Position numbers and translations under genes: made by a program. Source: Acholeplasma equirhinis (lineage in GTDB: Bacteria; Bacillota_I; Bacilli_A; Acholeplasmatales; Acholeplasmataceae). Taken from it: a DNA stretch of 64,000 bases. How positions within the stretch are numbered: the stretch's first letter is position 1; every line of letters begins with the position of its first letter. The notes beneath the pieces were generated by a model. It saw nothing but the letters and a program-made list of their open reading frames with translations, searched no databases and had not been told where the DNA came from. Positions 17,762-26,005 of the stretch are shown here, piece by piece. Where the stretch lies: positions 124,001 to 188,000 of the forward strand of contig NZ_JAFIDC010000001.1 in NCBI RefSeq assembly GCF_017052655.1. Reading direction: 5' to 3'.

Positions 17762-19108
17762 ATGAAAGTCGTAGTTATCGGTTGTACACACGCAGGAACT
17801 GCTGCAGTAAAAAATATCTTAGCGCAAGATAAAAACATTACAGTTAATGTATATGAAAAAAATGACAACGTATCATTCTTATCATGTGGTATTGCATTAT
17901 ATGTTGGTGGCGTTGTTAAAGATGTTGATGGGTTATTTTATTCTTCACCAGATGAATTAAAGAAGTTAGGTGCTAACGTCTTCATGGAACATGAAGTGTT
18001 ATCAATTAATTATGAAGAAAAAACAATGTCTGTTAGAAACTTAGTTACAGAAGAAGTATTCTCAGATTCATTTGATAAATTAGTATTAGCGACTGGTTCA
18101 TGGCCAATCGTTCCAAATATCGAAGGTATCCGTTCAGAGAACGTGCTTTTATCTAAGAACTTCAATCAAGCAAATGAAATCATTGAAAAATCAAAATCAG
18201 CTAACAAAATCGTTGTTGTTGGTGCAGGTTATATCGGTGTTGAACTTGCTGAAGCATTTGAATTAATGGGCAAAGAAGTTGTCTTAGTTGATGGTGAAAC
18301 AAGAATTATGCCTAAATACTTAGACCCTGAATTTACAAACCTTGCAGAAAAAGCATTTACAGATCATGGTATTAAATTAGCACTTGGTCAAAAAGTTAAA
18401 GGCTTTGTCACAGAAGGTAATAAAGTGACTGCAATCATGACAGATAAAGAAACTTTTGAAACTGATTTAGTTATTATGTGTATCGGATTCCGTCCTAACC
18501 AAAAATTATATGAAGGTGTGTTAAAAACATCTCCAAATGGTGCTTTAGTCGTAAATGAATATATGCAAACATCAAATCCAGATGTTTATGCATGTGGTGA
18601 CTGTGTTAACATTTTCTACAATCCAACTCAAGAAGTAAGATACATTCCACTTGCAACAAATGCAGTTAGAATGGGTACACTTGTTGGTTTAAACATCATT
18701 AAGAATTCAATCAAATATCGTGGTACTCAAGGTACATCAGGTATTAAAATTTATGACTTATCAATTTCTTCAACAGGTTTAACAGAAGGTGTTGCCAAAG
18801 ATATGGGTATTAACTATGGCACTGTTTTATTACACGATACTAACCGTCCTGAATTCATGCCTGAATATGATGAAGTTTTACTTAAACTCGTTTATGATAA
18901 GACAACAAGAAAGGTTTTAGGTGGTCAAATCTTATCTAAATACGATTTAACAGATAAGATGAATACATTATCAATCGTAATCCAAAATCAAATGACTATT
19001 GATGATTTAGCATTCGTTGATTTCTTCTTCCAACCACACTTCAACAAACCTTGGAACTTATTAAATATCGCTGCATTAAGAGCACTTGCTCAAGAAGGCG
19101 TAAACTAA
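17762..19108 (+). CDS. nox: NADH oxidase, flavin-dependent, probably water-forming
   Basis: 448 residues. Nox enzymes reoxidise NADH with oxygen through FAD and a single redox cysteine, giving water. Seen: VVVIGCTHAGTAA FAD motif at residue 3; SFLSCGIALY with the catalytic cysteine at residue 42; GAGYIGVELAEAFELMG NAD-binding motif; and YACGDCVNIF for FAD. The C-terminal dimerisation domain ends with DFFFQPHFNKPWNLLN. The start at 17762 (MKVVVIGC) follows GGGAGG at ideal distance; an ATG 21 bases upstream lies inside the hairpin and is rejected. The family also holds CoA-disulfide reductases with the same cysteine, so substrate is not certain. It is transcribed alone, between two terminators. 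Confidence 0.92.
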   Translation: MKVVVIGCTHAGTAAVKNILAQDKNITVNVYEKNDNVSFLSCGIALYVGGVVKDVDGLFYSSPDELKKLGANVFMEHEVLSINYEEKTMSVRNLVTEEVFSDSFDKLVLATGSWPIVPNIEGIRSENVLLSKNFNQANEIIEKSKSANKIVVVGAGYIGVELAEAFELMGKEVVLVDGETRIMPKYLDPEFTNLAEKAFTDHGIKLALGQKVKGFVTEGNKVTAIMTDKETFETDLVIMCIGFRPNQKLYEGVLKTSPNGALVVNEYMQTSNPDVYACGDCVNIFYNPTQEVRYIPLATNAVRMGTLVGLNIIKNSIKYRGTQGTSGIKIYDLSISSTGLTEGVAKDMGINYGTVLLHDTNRPEFMPEYDEVLLKLVYDKTTRKVLGGQILSKYDLTDKMNTLSIVIQNQMTIDDLAFVDFFFQPHFNKPWNLLNIAALRALAQEGVN

Positions 19109-19118
19109 AAATTAACTT

Positions 19119-19144
19119 AAAGGTCATTTTTATGACCTTTTTTT
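19119..19144 (+). terminator. Rho-independent terminator after nox
   Basis: AAAGGTCAT / ATGACCTTT stem with a four-T loop and a T run, ten bases after the stop. Confidence 0.92.
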
Positions 19145-19283
19145 AATCCTATTTTAAATCTCATTACATGTTATAATTACTATTAAATCCGATTGCCTAT
19201 TAAAATTTAGTGCAATTCAGATTAAAATGTAGCATAATAAGAATAGGGAACCTTTGTGGTTATAAAAGGAAAAAGAGAAAGCT

Positions 19284-21656
19284 ATGTATAGTGAAACAAA
19301 GAAACATGTGAGAAGACTAGCAATTATTTTTGGAGTGTTATTACTCTCTTTTTATGTTTTTTATATGTTCTTATTAGATACAACTTTTAGACGTGAAGCG
19401 AATGAAATGGCTCACTATAACCATCAGTTAAAATCAGATACATTTGAACACTTACTAGAAACTTTATATGAAGCATACCAAGAAGATCAGCTTGCTTGGG
19501 ATACGAAGTCGTACACAACTGAACTTAATCAAACAATTCCATTTAATAAATATACAATTTCAAAACTTTCAACTTTATTCTCAGATGAAACAGATGACCA
19601 AGTCGTATTAGCAATTAAAAAGGCTAATCAAAATGAGGTTGCATATAAACTGATGTCACAAGTGCTTTTAGATCAAGGCCTTACGATTAATCAAAGTGAT
19701 TATATTGTTGCATCAACTGGATATATCTTATATGCACTAGATTCAAATCTTTTAGGTTTAAATTTCTTTACCTCACAACTATATCCACTCGATCACTATT
19801 CAGAACTGGATAGTTTAATTGGTAAAAATGAGTCAGCGTACTTTGACTATGTAACATTCGATGATCGCTTTATCTTATCGTTTGATAAAATTGAAGGTCA
19901 ACTTTTATTTATTTCAATCCAACATCAAGCAGATTACCTAGCACCATATCGTCCATTAATTTGGAGTTATTTTGCATTATGTTCCATTTCATTGATTGCC
20001 TTTTTAGTCTTTTCACTTGTTGGTCTTAAGTTTAGATATGATGACGAAAGATTATATGAGAAGCATAAAGATGAACTACCTCAAAATGTCTTAATTTTAG
20101 ATGTTGGTGGACTTGGTCAAATTCGTATGGCAAATCCTAAGTTCTATGAATTAACCGGAATGAAACAAGTTAAGATGATAGAAGATGTGACTAAAGATAA
20201 GGTTTTAATACGTGAACAACTTAAATCTCAAAAATCATTCTTCTTAGGTCTTGAAACAAAAGAAGGTTTAAAAGATTATCGATTTGTAGTTGTTAAGAAG
20301 AAACGCGGGTATTTACTGATTGGTGAGAACGTAGAAAATGTTACATCATTTGAAGGTAAATACAGAAATCTTGCTCTATTCAATCAATTAACACATTTAC
20401 CAAATGAAATGAATCTAAAAGAAATTTTAGATGAAATTGATCGTAAGAAAAAATATTCAATTATTTACTTTGCAGTAGAAGATATTGATAATATTCAAAA
20501 TACGATTGGTCGAGAATATAGTAAACAATTCATTCAAAAATTAAAGGATTTATTCTTATCTGTAGTTATTAAAGATGATATGACACTATTCCATGTTCAT
20601 GATCAACGCTTTGCAATACTGTATCAAAATATCTTGAACTATGATTCAGTTGACTCTTGGGTTCAAGTGACAATCGATAAAATAAATAATTCAGTTTTAC
20701 TTCAAGATTTACCATTTAAAGTTGCCCTAAAAGCGGGTATCATTCACAATGTTGGTAAAGTTATTTCAATGGAATCTAGTCATATTTTAGAAATCATGGA
20801 AATCACCATTGAACGTGTACTCCGTTCAACGGTTTACCATCAAGTAACTTATAATGAAAAATTCTTAGAGTATGTATCCAAGAACCAACAAATGGAAATG
20901 GATTTACAATTAGGGATTGCAAATGATGAATTTGAAATGTTCATGCAACCGCAATACGATATTGAAATTAATAAAACTGTTGGATTTGAGTTACTACTTC
21001 GTTGGAATAATCCTAAATACTTAAAAGATTCACCTGCAAGTTATATTAAGATTGCTGAAAAATCAAATATGATTATTGAATTAGGTAGACTCATCACTGA
21101 AAAAGTATTTGCTATTGCTGAAAGTTTTAATAAAACAGATTTAGAATTCTCATTTAATATTTCACCAAGACAACTTGTACAACCTGGATTTATTCAAGAA
21201 CTTATTGATTTAACGAATAAATACAAGGTTGATCCAAACAAGATTGCAATTGAATTAACTGAAACAATCCTAGTTGTTTCATTTGAACTCATTATTGAAA
21301 AGTTTAAAGCATTAAAACAAATCGGGTTTAAGATTCATTTAGATGACTTTGGTACCGGTTATTCATCGCTTTCATATTTAAAGACTTTACCAGTTGATGT
21401 GATTAAGATTGATAAGAAGTTTATTGATGAGGTAGAAACATCCTTTACATCACGTCAAATCTTAAAAACTTTAACAAGTTTAGGTAAAAACTTAAAACTT
21501 GGTGTTATATTTGAAGGTGTAGAAACAGATAAACAAGTTGAAATTATTAGAAAAGAAGGTGGCACAATCATCCAAGGGTTCGTGGTTGCAAGACCAATGC
21601 CTGTTAAAGATGCTCGTGACTTCTTAAAGAAAAAGAAAGTTGAGTTTGAAAGCTAA
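19284..21656 (+). CDS. Membrane sensor protein with degenerate GGDEF and apparently active EAL (c-di-GMP phosphodiesterase)
   Basis: 790 residues. Layout: membrane helix about 10-30; an extracytoplasmic sensor region about 31-228; second helix about 231-255; a PAS-like stretch (LPQNVLILDVGGLGQIRMANPKFYELTG); a GGDEF-type domain starting at FNQLTHLPNE whose signature is HDQRF near residue 439 instead of GGDEF; then an EAL domain. EAL residues present: E of FELLLRW (about 568), N of NISPRQL, E of ELTE, both D of DDFGTGYSS (about 687), K of VIKIDKKF, E of EGVET and Q of IIQGF. So cyclase activity is unlikely and phosphodiesterase activity likely (inference). It starts 140 bases after a terminator, with AAAGGAAAAAGAGAAAG upstream, and is two bases before the next EAL gene. 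Confidence 0.92.
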   Translation: MYSETKKHVRRLAIIFGVLLLSFYVFYMFLLDTTFRREANEMAHYNHQLKSDTFEHLLETLYEAYQEDQLAWDTKSYTTELNQTIPFNKYTISKLSTLFSDETDDQVVLAIKKANQNEVAYKLMSQVLLDQGLTINQSDYIVASTGYILYALDSNLLGLNFFTSQLYPLDHYSELDSLIGKNESAYFDYVTFDDRFILSFDKIEGQLLFISIQHQADYLAPYRPLIWSYFALCSISLIAFLVFSLVGLKFRYDDERLYEKHKDELPQNVLILDVGGLGQIRMANPKFYELTGMKQVKMIEDVTKDKVLIREQLKSQKSFFLGLETKEGLKDYRFVVVKKKRGYLLIGENVENVTSFEGKYRNLALFNQLTHLPNEMNLKEILDEIDRKKKYSIIYFAVEDIDNIQNTIGREYSKQFIQKLKDLFLSVVIKDDMTLFHVHDQRFAILYQNILNYDSVDSWVQVTIDKINNSVLLQDLPFKVALKAGIIHNVGKVISMESSHILEIMEITIERVLRSTVYHQVTYNEKFLEYVSKNQQMEMDLQLGIANDEFEMFMQPQYDIEINKTVGFELLLRWNNPKYLKDSPASYIKIAEKSNMIIELGRLITEKVFAIAESFNKTDLEFSFNISPRQLVQPGFIQELIDLTNKYKVDPNKIAIELTETILVVSFELIIEKFKALKQIGFKIHLDDFGTGYSSLSYLKTLPVDVIKIDKKFIDEVETSFTSRQILKTLTSLGKNLKLGVIFEGVETDKQVEIIRKEGGTIIQGFVVARPMPVKDARDFLKKKKVEFES

Positions 21657-21658
21657 TT

Positions 21659-23044
21659 ATGGAAATATTCTTAACGATATTAGTCACTTTAATCTTAATC
21701 GGACTCATCATTGGATTATACTTTGTTTTAAAACATGAATTACGTAAATATCGCGATGAAAAATTGTTAGTCTCTGATGAGGTTGTACCTTTATCAACAT
21801 TAACAAATCTTGTTGATCGTATGATTAAACGTAATACAAAAAAAGCAAAGCCTTTTACTTTAATGTTAATTGACTTAGATCAGTATCAAGATATTGTAGA
21901 TGCTTTTAATGAAGAAGAAGAGCGTCTTATTATGCAATATGTTTCAAATCATATTAAAACTGCATTACCTGAAGAATCCGTTATTTCTCAAGGTGTTAAA
22001 CCTGATCAATTCTATATATTTATTCCAGATAGTTTTGATCATTCGAATATATTAAATTTAGCAAAACATATTAAAAGAGAATCTCAACGTAAGGTGAGTA
22101 TTTTAGATGGTGTTGAAATTAAAAAGACTGTTTCTATTGGGATTGCAACATTCCCACTGCATGGTAATACGAAAGACTTATTATTCCAAGCATTAGATAT
22201 TGCGATGTACATCGTTAAGAAAAACGGTGGAAATGGTATTAAGTATTACAGTGAAGAACTTTCACAAGGTAAAGAATATCTCGATTTATATCATGAAATC
22301 AGAGAAGCGATTGAGAAAGAAGAATTTATTTATTTCTACCAACCAATCGTTTCAACATCAGATACAAAAGATATTTATGGTGTTGAAGCATTACTGCGTT
22401 GGCAACATCCAAAAAGAGGCTTACTTGCACCACAATCATTCATTGGGCTTGCTGAACAGTCAGGAGAACTGGATGCAATTGGTATTTGGGGTGTTGAACA
22501 AGCATTACTCTTATTAACAGACCTTTCACAGTTATATCATATGCATAATTTGGTTGTTAATATTAACGTATCACCGCGTCAGATTCTAAATGAAGAAACT
22601 TTTACAATCTTCCAAAGACTGATTCTAAAACATCGTGCAAAACCTGAGATGGTTGCAATTGAAATTCCAGATTTCTCTACATATAAAAATAATGAAACAT
22701 TTATGAGAAACTTAATTAAGATCAAAACACTTGGTTTCCAAATTGCAATTGACCTATCAACAACAGATTATGATGTTTTAGATTTAGTTGAAAGATTTAA
22801 GATTGATATGATTAAGCTTAATCGTGATTTCTTTAAATTAGAAGAAAATTATAATAAACGTAAGTACATTCAAATGTTAATAGATTTTGTAAAGGCAAAA
22901 GAGTTAAAACTGGTTGCGGAAGGTGTCGAAACAGAGGCACAACTCCAAGAATTGTATACTAAAGGTGTGGGTTACGCACAAGGGTATTTCATTGCTAAAC
23001 CTCTCGACCAAACTCAATTATCGGCTTTCTTAACACAAAAATAG
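21659..23044 (+). CDS. Membrane-anchored GGDEF-EAL protein with both active sites degenerate
   Basis: 461 residues. One N-terminal helix (about 2-24), then a GGDEF-type domain (TLMLIDLDQYQDIVDAFNEEE; signature replaced by KPDQF near residue 114) and an EAL domain (VEALLRW near 243, NINVSPRQ, MIKLNRDF, AEGVETEAQ, YAQGYF). In the EAL domain ELTE is EIPD and the key DDFGTG is IDLSTTD, so the second metal-binding aspartate is gone; hydrolysis of c-di-GMP is therefore doubtful and a binding or scaffold role with the upstream active partner is more likely (inference). It is translationally next to that gene (two-base gap) and lies 70 bases before a c-di-GMP riboswitch. Confidence 0.9.
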   Translation: MEIFLTILVTLILIGLIIGLYFVLKHELRKYRDEKLLVSDEVVPLSTLTNLVDRMIKRNTKKAKPFTLMLIDLDQYQDIVDAFNEEEERLIMQYVSNHIKTALPEESVISQGVKPDQFYIFIPDSFDHSNILNLAKHIKRESQRKVSILDGVEIKKTVSIGIATFPLHGNTKDLLFQALDIAMYIVKKNGGNGIKYYSEELSQGKEYLDLYHEIREAIEKEEFIYFYQPIVSTSDTKDIYGVEALLRWQHPKRGLLAPQSFIGLAEQSGELDAIGIWGVEQALLLLTDLSQLYHMHNLVVNINVSPRQILNEETFTIFQRLILKHRAKPEMVAIEIPDFSTYKNNETFMRNLIKIKTLGFQIAIDLSTTDYDVLDLVERFKIDMIKLNRDFFKLEENYNKRKYIQMLIDFVKAKELKLVAEGVETEAQLQELYTKGVGYAQGYFIAKPLDQTQLSAFLTQK

Positions 23045-23072
23045 ACATTGTAAATATTCATAATCATTTCTA

Positions 23073-23100
23073 TTGACTATTAAAAAAAGTTTGGTAAAAT
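23073..23100 (+). promoter_or_regulatory. Promoter of the c-di-GMP-controlled surface operon
   Basis: TTGACT (23073-23078) and TAAAAT (23095-23100) with 16 bases between and a TG one base before the -10. Transcription would begin just before the riboswitch at 23117. Confidence 0.75.
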
Positions 23101-23116
23101 AGCAGTATACGAAAAA

Positions 23117-23179
23117 GGCAAAACTAGAGAAATCTAGCGACGCAAAACTATAGGACCTGTCAAATGGTAGCCAGTTGCC
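23117..23179 (+). ncRNA. Cyclic di-GMP-I (GEMM-I) riboswitch aptamer, first copy
   Basis: All hallmark parts are visible: P1 strands GGCAA (23117-23121) and UUGCC (23175-23179); P2 hairpin CUAGA-GAAA-UCUAG (23124-23137) with a GNRA tetraloop; the conserved GACGCAAAACU linker and the P3 arm CUAUAGGACC...GGUAG with the receptor-like side that docks the tetraloop; then the conserved GCCAG. The aptamer binds c-di-GMP between the helices. Its P1 3' strand is also the 5' arm of a terminator, so ligand binding should prevent termination (an ON switch); that direction is inferred from the overlap. Confidence 0.94.
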
Positions 23180-23213
23180 AACTAATTATGTGGCAATTGG
23201 CTTTTTATTTTTT
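23169..23213 (+). terminator. Riboswitch expression platform: intrinsic terminator
   Basis: AGCCAGTTGCCA (23169-23180) pairs with TGGCAATTGGCT (23191-23202, one G-T pair), followed by a T-rich tract. The 5' arm includes the aptamer's P1 3' strand, so aptamer and terminator are mutually exclusive. Confidence 0.93.
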
Positions 23214-23226
23214 CAAGGAGAAAACC

Positions 23227-23970
23227 ATGGCGTTAAGTAAAGTATGGGGCATTGGAAAAACAGTAAGAAATGCCACTAAATTCTCCAAGTTAATATTCCT
23301 ATTCATACCGTTATTTGGATTCTTATCTGTAACGATGGGTGTTGTATCATTCTATGGACAATACACAGGGGACATGTCGGTAGTCGTTGATCAATTCAGT
23401 GATTCCTCAATTAGAATCGCAGAAGATCCGTCATTCGACAATGCAAGAACAGTTCTAAGATATCCAGGTATGAATTTTGTTAACCAAGCATCTTATGAAG
23501 GTATCATGGCTTTCCATTACAATAATGTTTTGAAAACCAATGGCTATTATCTTCCAGATGTAAGGGATAACGATCGAGAAGTGGTTGCATTCACATTCTA
23601 CTTAAAAAACATGAATGAGGCAGCTACAATCAATAGGGTCAATTATAAGATTGTCTTTGCAGAGAAAACAAGACACATTGAAGAACACTTAAGAATCATG
23701 GTGGTTATCGATGGTGTTGCCGATGTCTACGAATATCAATCTTATCGAATCGAAGGTGTTCAATCACTCTCATTTGCAAGCCAAGACGTTGCAGTTGATG
23801 GTAATATCTATCAATTACAAGCACAATCAGTTGTCAAAGTCTCAGTCTTCATTTGGATTGATGGTTACCTAGAAGATTATTTAAAGAGTATTGGTAAGTA
23901 CACCGAACAAGATTTAATCGCTGGCAGACTAAAACTTCAAATGCTCTTCTCAATTAATGATGAGGCGTAA
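23227..23970 (+). CDS. Membrane-anchored surface-operon protein of unknown family (first gene under the riboswitch)
   Basis: 247 residues. A basic N-terminus and one long hydrophobic segment (about 19-45, LIFLFIPLFGFLSVTMGVVSF) precede an extracytoplasmic domain. Unlike the other secreted proteins of the operon it lacks V-Y-A-W-F, so it may stay membrane-anchored. Its C-terminus has VSVFIWIDGYLEDYLKSI...LKLQMLF, parallel to the I-S-x-W-x-E-G-W-D...AIL segment in the next two proteins, so the three look homologous at that end. The start at 23227 follows CAAGGAG; an in-frame ATG at 23164 lies inside the riboswitch and is rejected. A basal or anchoring subunit of a fibre is possible, by analogy only. 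Confidence 0.75.
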   Translation: MALSKVWGIGKTVRNATKFSKLIFLFIPLFGFLSVTMGVVSFYGQYTGDMSVVVDQFSDSSIRIAEDPSFDNARTVLRYPGMNFVNQASYEGIMAFHYNNVLKTNGYYLPDVRDNDREVVAFTFYLKNMNEAATINRVNYKIVFAEKTRHIEEHLRIMVVIDGVADVYEYQSYRIEGVQSLSFASQDVAVDGNIYQLQAQSVVKVSVFIWIDGYLEDYLKSIGKYTEQDLIAGRLKLQMLFSINDEA

Positions 23971-23972
23971 AT

Positions 23973-24911
23973 ATGTTAAAGAAAATCTATTCTGTACTGT
24001 TTGCACTGACATTAATTGCGATCACATTGACAACCTCAGTCTATGCGTGGTTTGCAACATCAAAAACTGCACTTGTAGATGGGATTGAATTAGGGGTAGG
24101 AGAAGATGACGACTTATGGTTAAGCTTAGATGGTATTAACTATCATAAAAGCATAACAAATGAGATGTTAGTTGAGTATGTTGGAACACAACGAAAACTT
24201 GCAAGTATTACCTCACAAAATGGAAAAGATTTCTTCTTAGGTCCGGTATTACTTGAAACAAGAGCAATTCCTAAGGTAGACTATCTCTCATTTGATGTCT
24301 ACTTCAAAGTTGTTACCAATAATCCAAATGTGGATGCACATCATAAATATGTCTATCTTGCAGATCGCACGAAACCGACATATGAACTTGCATCAAATGC
24401 TCCAGGAACCTTTGTTACATCAAGGGGAAAGAACTGGATTAATCCACTGGGATTTGATGATGGTGACATATATGTCACACCAGGCGAAAATCGCTTGTAT
24501 TACGCCCACAATGCTGTTAGAATAGCATCATATAATGAAGCAGAAAACTTATCCTTCATCTATGATGTCTCTGAAAATGAAGCACGTGGATTTGGTAAAC
24601 CATTCGGTGCAATTGACTTCTACTATAGAATGTTAGGTGTCAGAATGGAACCACCAGAAGCACCACAAAACATGATTTACAAGTTAACTGAATTTTCTAA
24701 ACTTCAAAATGATATTGCAATTGATAAAACAAGTTTAGTATCTGAGGTAAGTTTAGTAAATGAAGTTGAAGGTATTTATGAATACCGAGGTCGAACTAAA
24801 ATCTCAATCTGGTTAGAAGGTTGGGATGCTGATTGTTACGATGCAATCTTAGATGATCCGATGTGGATTCAATTAAGATTCAAAGCAGCAAGATTTGATG
24901 ATTCATTATAG
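23973..24911 (+). CDS. Secreted protein with SipW-type signal sequence (TasA/camelysin-like)
   Basis: 312 residues. The N-terminus KKIYSVLFALTLIAITLTTSVYAWFATS has the form of signal sequences cut by SipW-type peptidases (hydrophobic core, then (V/T)YA(W/Y)F). After it comes an extracellular beta-rich domain ending in KISIWLEGWDADCYDAILDD...IQLRFKA, a motif shared with the next gene. In Bacillus such proteins (TasA, camelysin) form matrix fibres. Homology here rests on the signal type and genomic partners, not on clear overall similarity. It starts two bases after the previous stop; GAGG inside that gene could be its ribosome binding site. Confidence 0.78.
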   Translation: MLKKIYSVLFALTLIAITLTTSVYAWFATSKTALVDGIELGVGEDDDLWLSLDGINYHKSITNEMLVEYVGTQRKLASITSQNGKDFFLGPVLLETRAIPKVDYLSFDVYFKVVTNNPNVDAHHKYVYLADRTKPTYELASNAPGTFVTSRGKNWINPLGFDDGDIYVTPGENRLYYAHNAVRIASYNEAENLSFIYDVSENEARGFGKPFGAIDFYYRMLGVRMEPPEAPQNMIYKLTEFSKLQNDIAIDKTSLVSEVSLVNEVEGIYEYRGRTKISIWLEGWDADCYDAILDDPMWIQLRFKAARFDDSL

Positions 24912-24989
24912 GTTATAAAAGGTTAAAAGCCGAATAACAAGAAAACTAAAATATAAATAAAAAAATATATCTCGAGGAGAGGAACAAAT

Positions 24990-25895
24990 ATGAAAGGTTT
25001 AACAACAAAATTTGCTTTATCAGTACTATCATTAGTACTAACAGGCGTTGCGCTATCAGTTGGCGTATATGCATGGTTTACAATTAACAACACTGCTTCA
25101 GTTGATCAATTCCAAGCTGAAGTACAAACAGGGGAAGGTTTCTATGTATCTACTAATGGTACTGCATGGAAAAATACCATTACTAATGCTGACTTAGCTG
25201 CTGCGTTATCAAGTGTTACATTCGAAGCAATCACTACAACAAATGGTTATACAATGGAAAAATTAGATGGTGCACCTGCATCTGCTACATCATTCATCAA
25301 ATTTGATTTATTCTTTGTAGGTTCAACTACTTTAAGTGATATTACATTAACATCAATTTCAATCGCTTCACCTGCTGCAACTTCATGGATTCCAGGTCAA
25401 GCTGTTGCTGGTACAAGATCTGCTTCAGATGCAAATGCTGTAATTACTGAATATGCTTCTAATGCTGCACGTGTAAGTATTATTGACTTAGGCGATGTTG
25501 CAACTGTTACTATCTTCGAACAAGAAGATGGTGTTGATGGTAACTCACTAGGTATGGGTGCTTGGGGTAACAACGAAGCTGTATTATTCTATAACGCTAT
25601 TAATACAACAGGTATAATTTCACAAGGAGTTTTTGAAGCTGCTGAAGCTTTATACCCTACAACAATTGAAACAACAAATGTTCCAGTTGATGTTGCGACA
25701 TTATACGAACAAGAAGACGCTGCATGGTTTGAGGATTTAACAGTAGGTTCTGCAATTACTGGTACAATCGGTGAAGATTTTAAAGTAGGTAAGATTTCAG
25801 TTAGAGTTTGGGTTGAAGGTTGGGATCAAGAAGCATTCAACGCAATCTTATCTGGTACAATTCAAGTAAGCTTAAGCTTCGCTGGTACAGTTTAA
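24990..25895 (+). CDS. Secreted, probable major subunit with SipW-type signal sequence (TasA-like)
   Basis: 301 residues. Signal sequence ...LSLVLTGVALSVGVYAWFTINNTAS followed by an Ala/Thr/Ser/Val-rich, low-charge domain (many AAT, TSIT, ATVT blocks) and the shared C-terminal KISVRVWVEGWDQEAFNAILSGTIQVSLSF. Composition, the strongest ribosome binding site of the operon (CGAGGAGAGG), a 78-base own leader, and a stem-loop immediately after the gene all suggest the most abundant, structural subunit (inference). It should be exported by Sec and cut by one of the two SipW-like peptidases encoded downstream. Polymerisation into fibres is a prediction. Confidence 0.8.
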   Translation: MKGLTTKFALSVLSLVLTGVALSVGVYAWFTINNTASVDQFQAEVQTGEGFYVSTNGTAWKNTITNADLAAALSSVTFEAITTTNGYTMEKLDGAPASATSFIKFDLFFVGSTTLSDITLTSISIASPAATSWIPGQAVAGTRSASDANAVITEYASNAARVSIIDLGDVATVTIFEQEDGVDGNSLGMGAWGNNEAVLFYNAINTTGIISQGVFEAAEALYPTTIETTNVPVDVATLYEQEDAAWFEDLTVGSAITGTIGEDFKVGKISVRVWVEGWDQEAFNAILSGTIQVSLSFAGTV

Positions 25896-25910
25896 TTTTT
25901 GACAAATTGA

Positions 25911-25958
25911 TAAGACTAGAAACCTTGTAAATTTTACAGGGTTTCTTTCATAGTCTTA
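25911..25958 (+). promoter_or_regulatory. Long stem-loop after the major subunit gene (partial terminator or mRNA stabiliser)
   Basis: Nested inverted repeats TAAGACTA...TAGTCTTA, AAACC...GGTTT and TGTAAA...TTTACA form a long hairpin with only a weak T tract. Its place between a probable abundant subunit and the processing genes fits attenuation or 3' stabilisation giving unequal expression. A TATAAT at 25974-25979 could also restart transcription. Confidence 0.65.
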
Positions 25959-26005
25959 TAGCATTTTAGAACATATAATATATATATTATAAATCGGAGC
26001 AAAAC

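Noticed and set aside
23164-23226. ATG at 23164 as start of the first surface-operon protein
   Set aside because: It lies inside the riboswitch aptamer and terminator; the ATG at 23227 has a proper ribosome site and begins a normal membrane protein.
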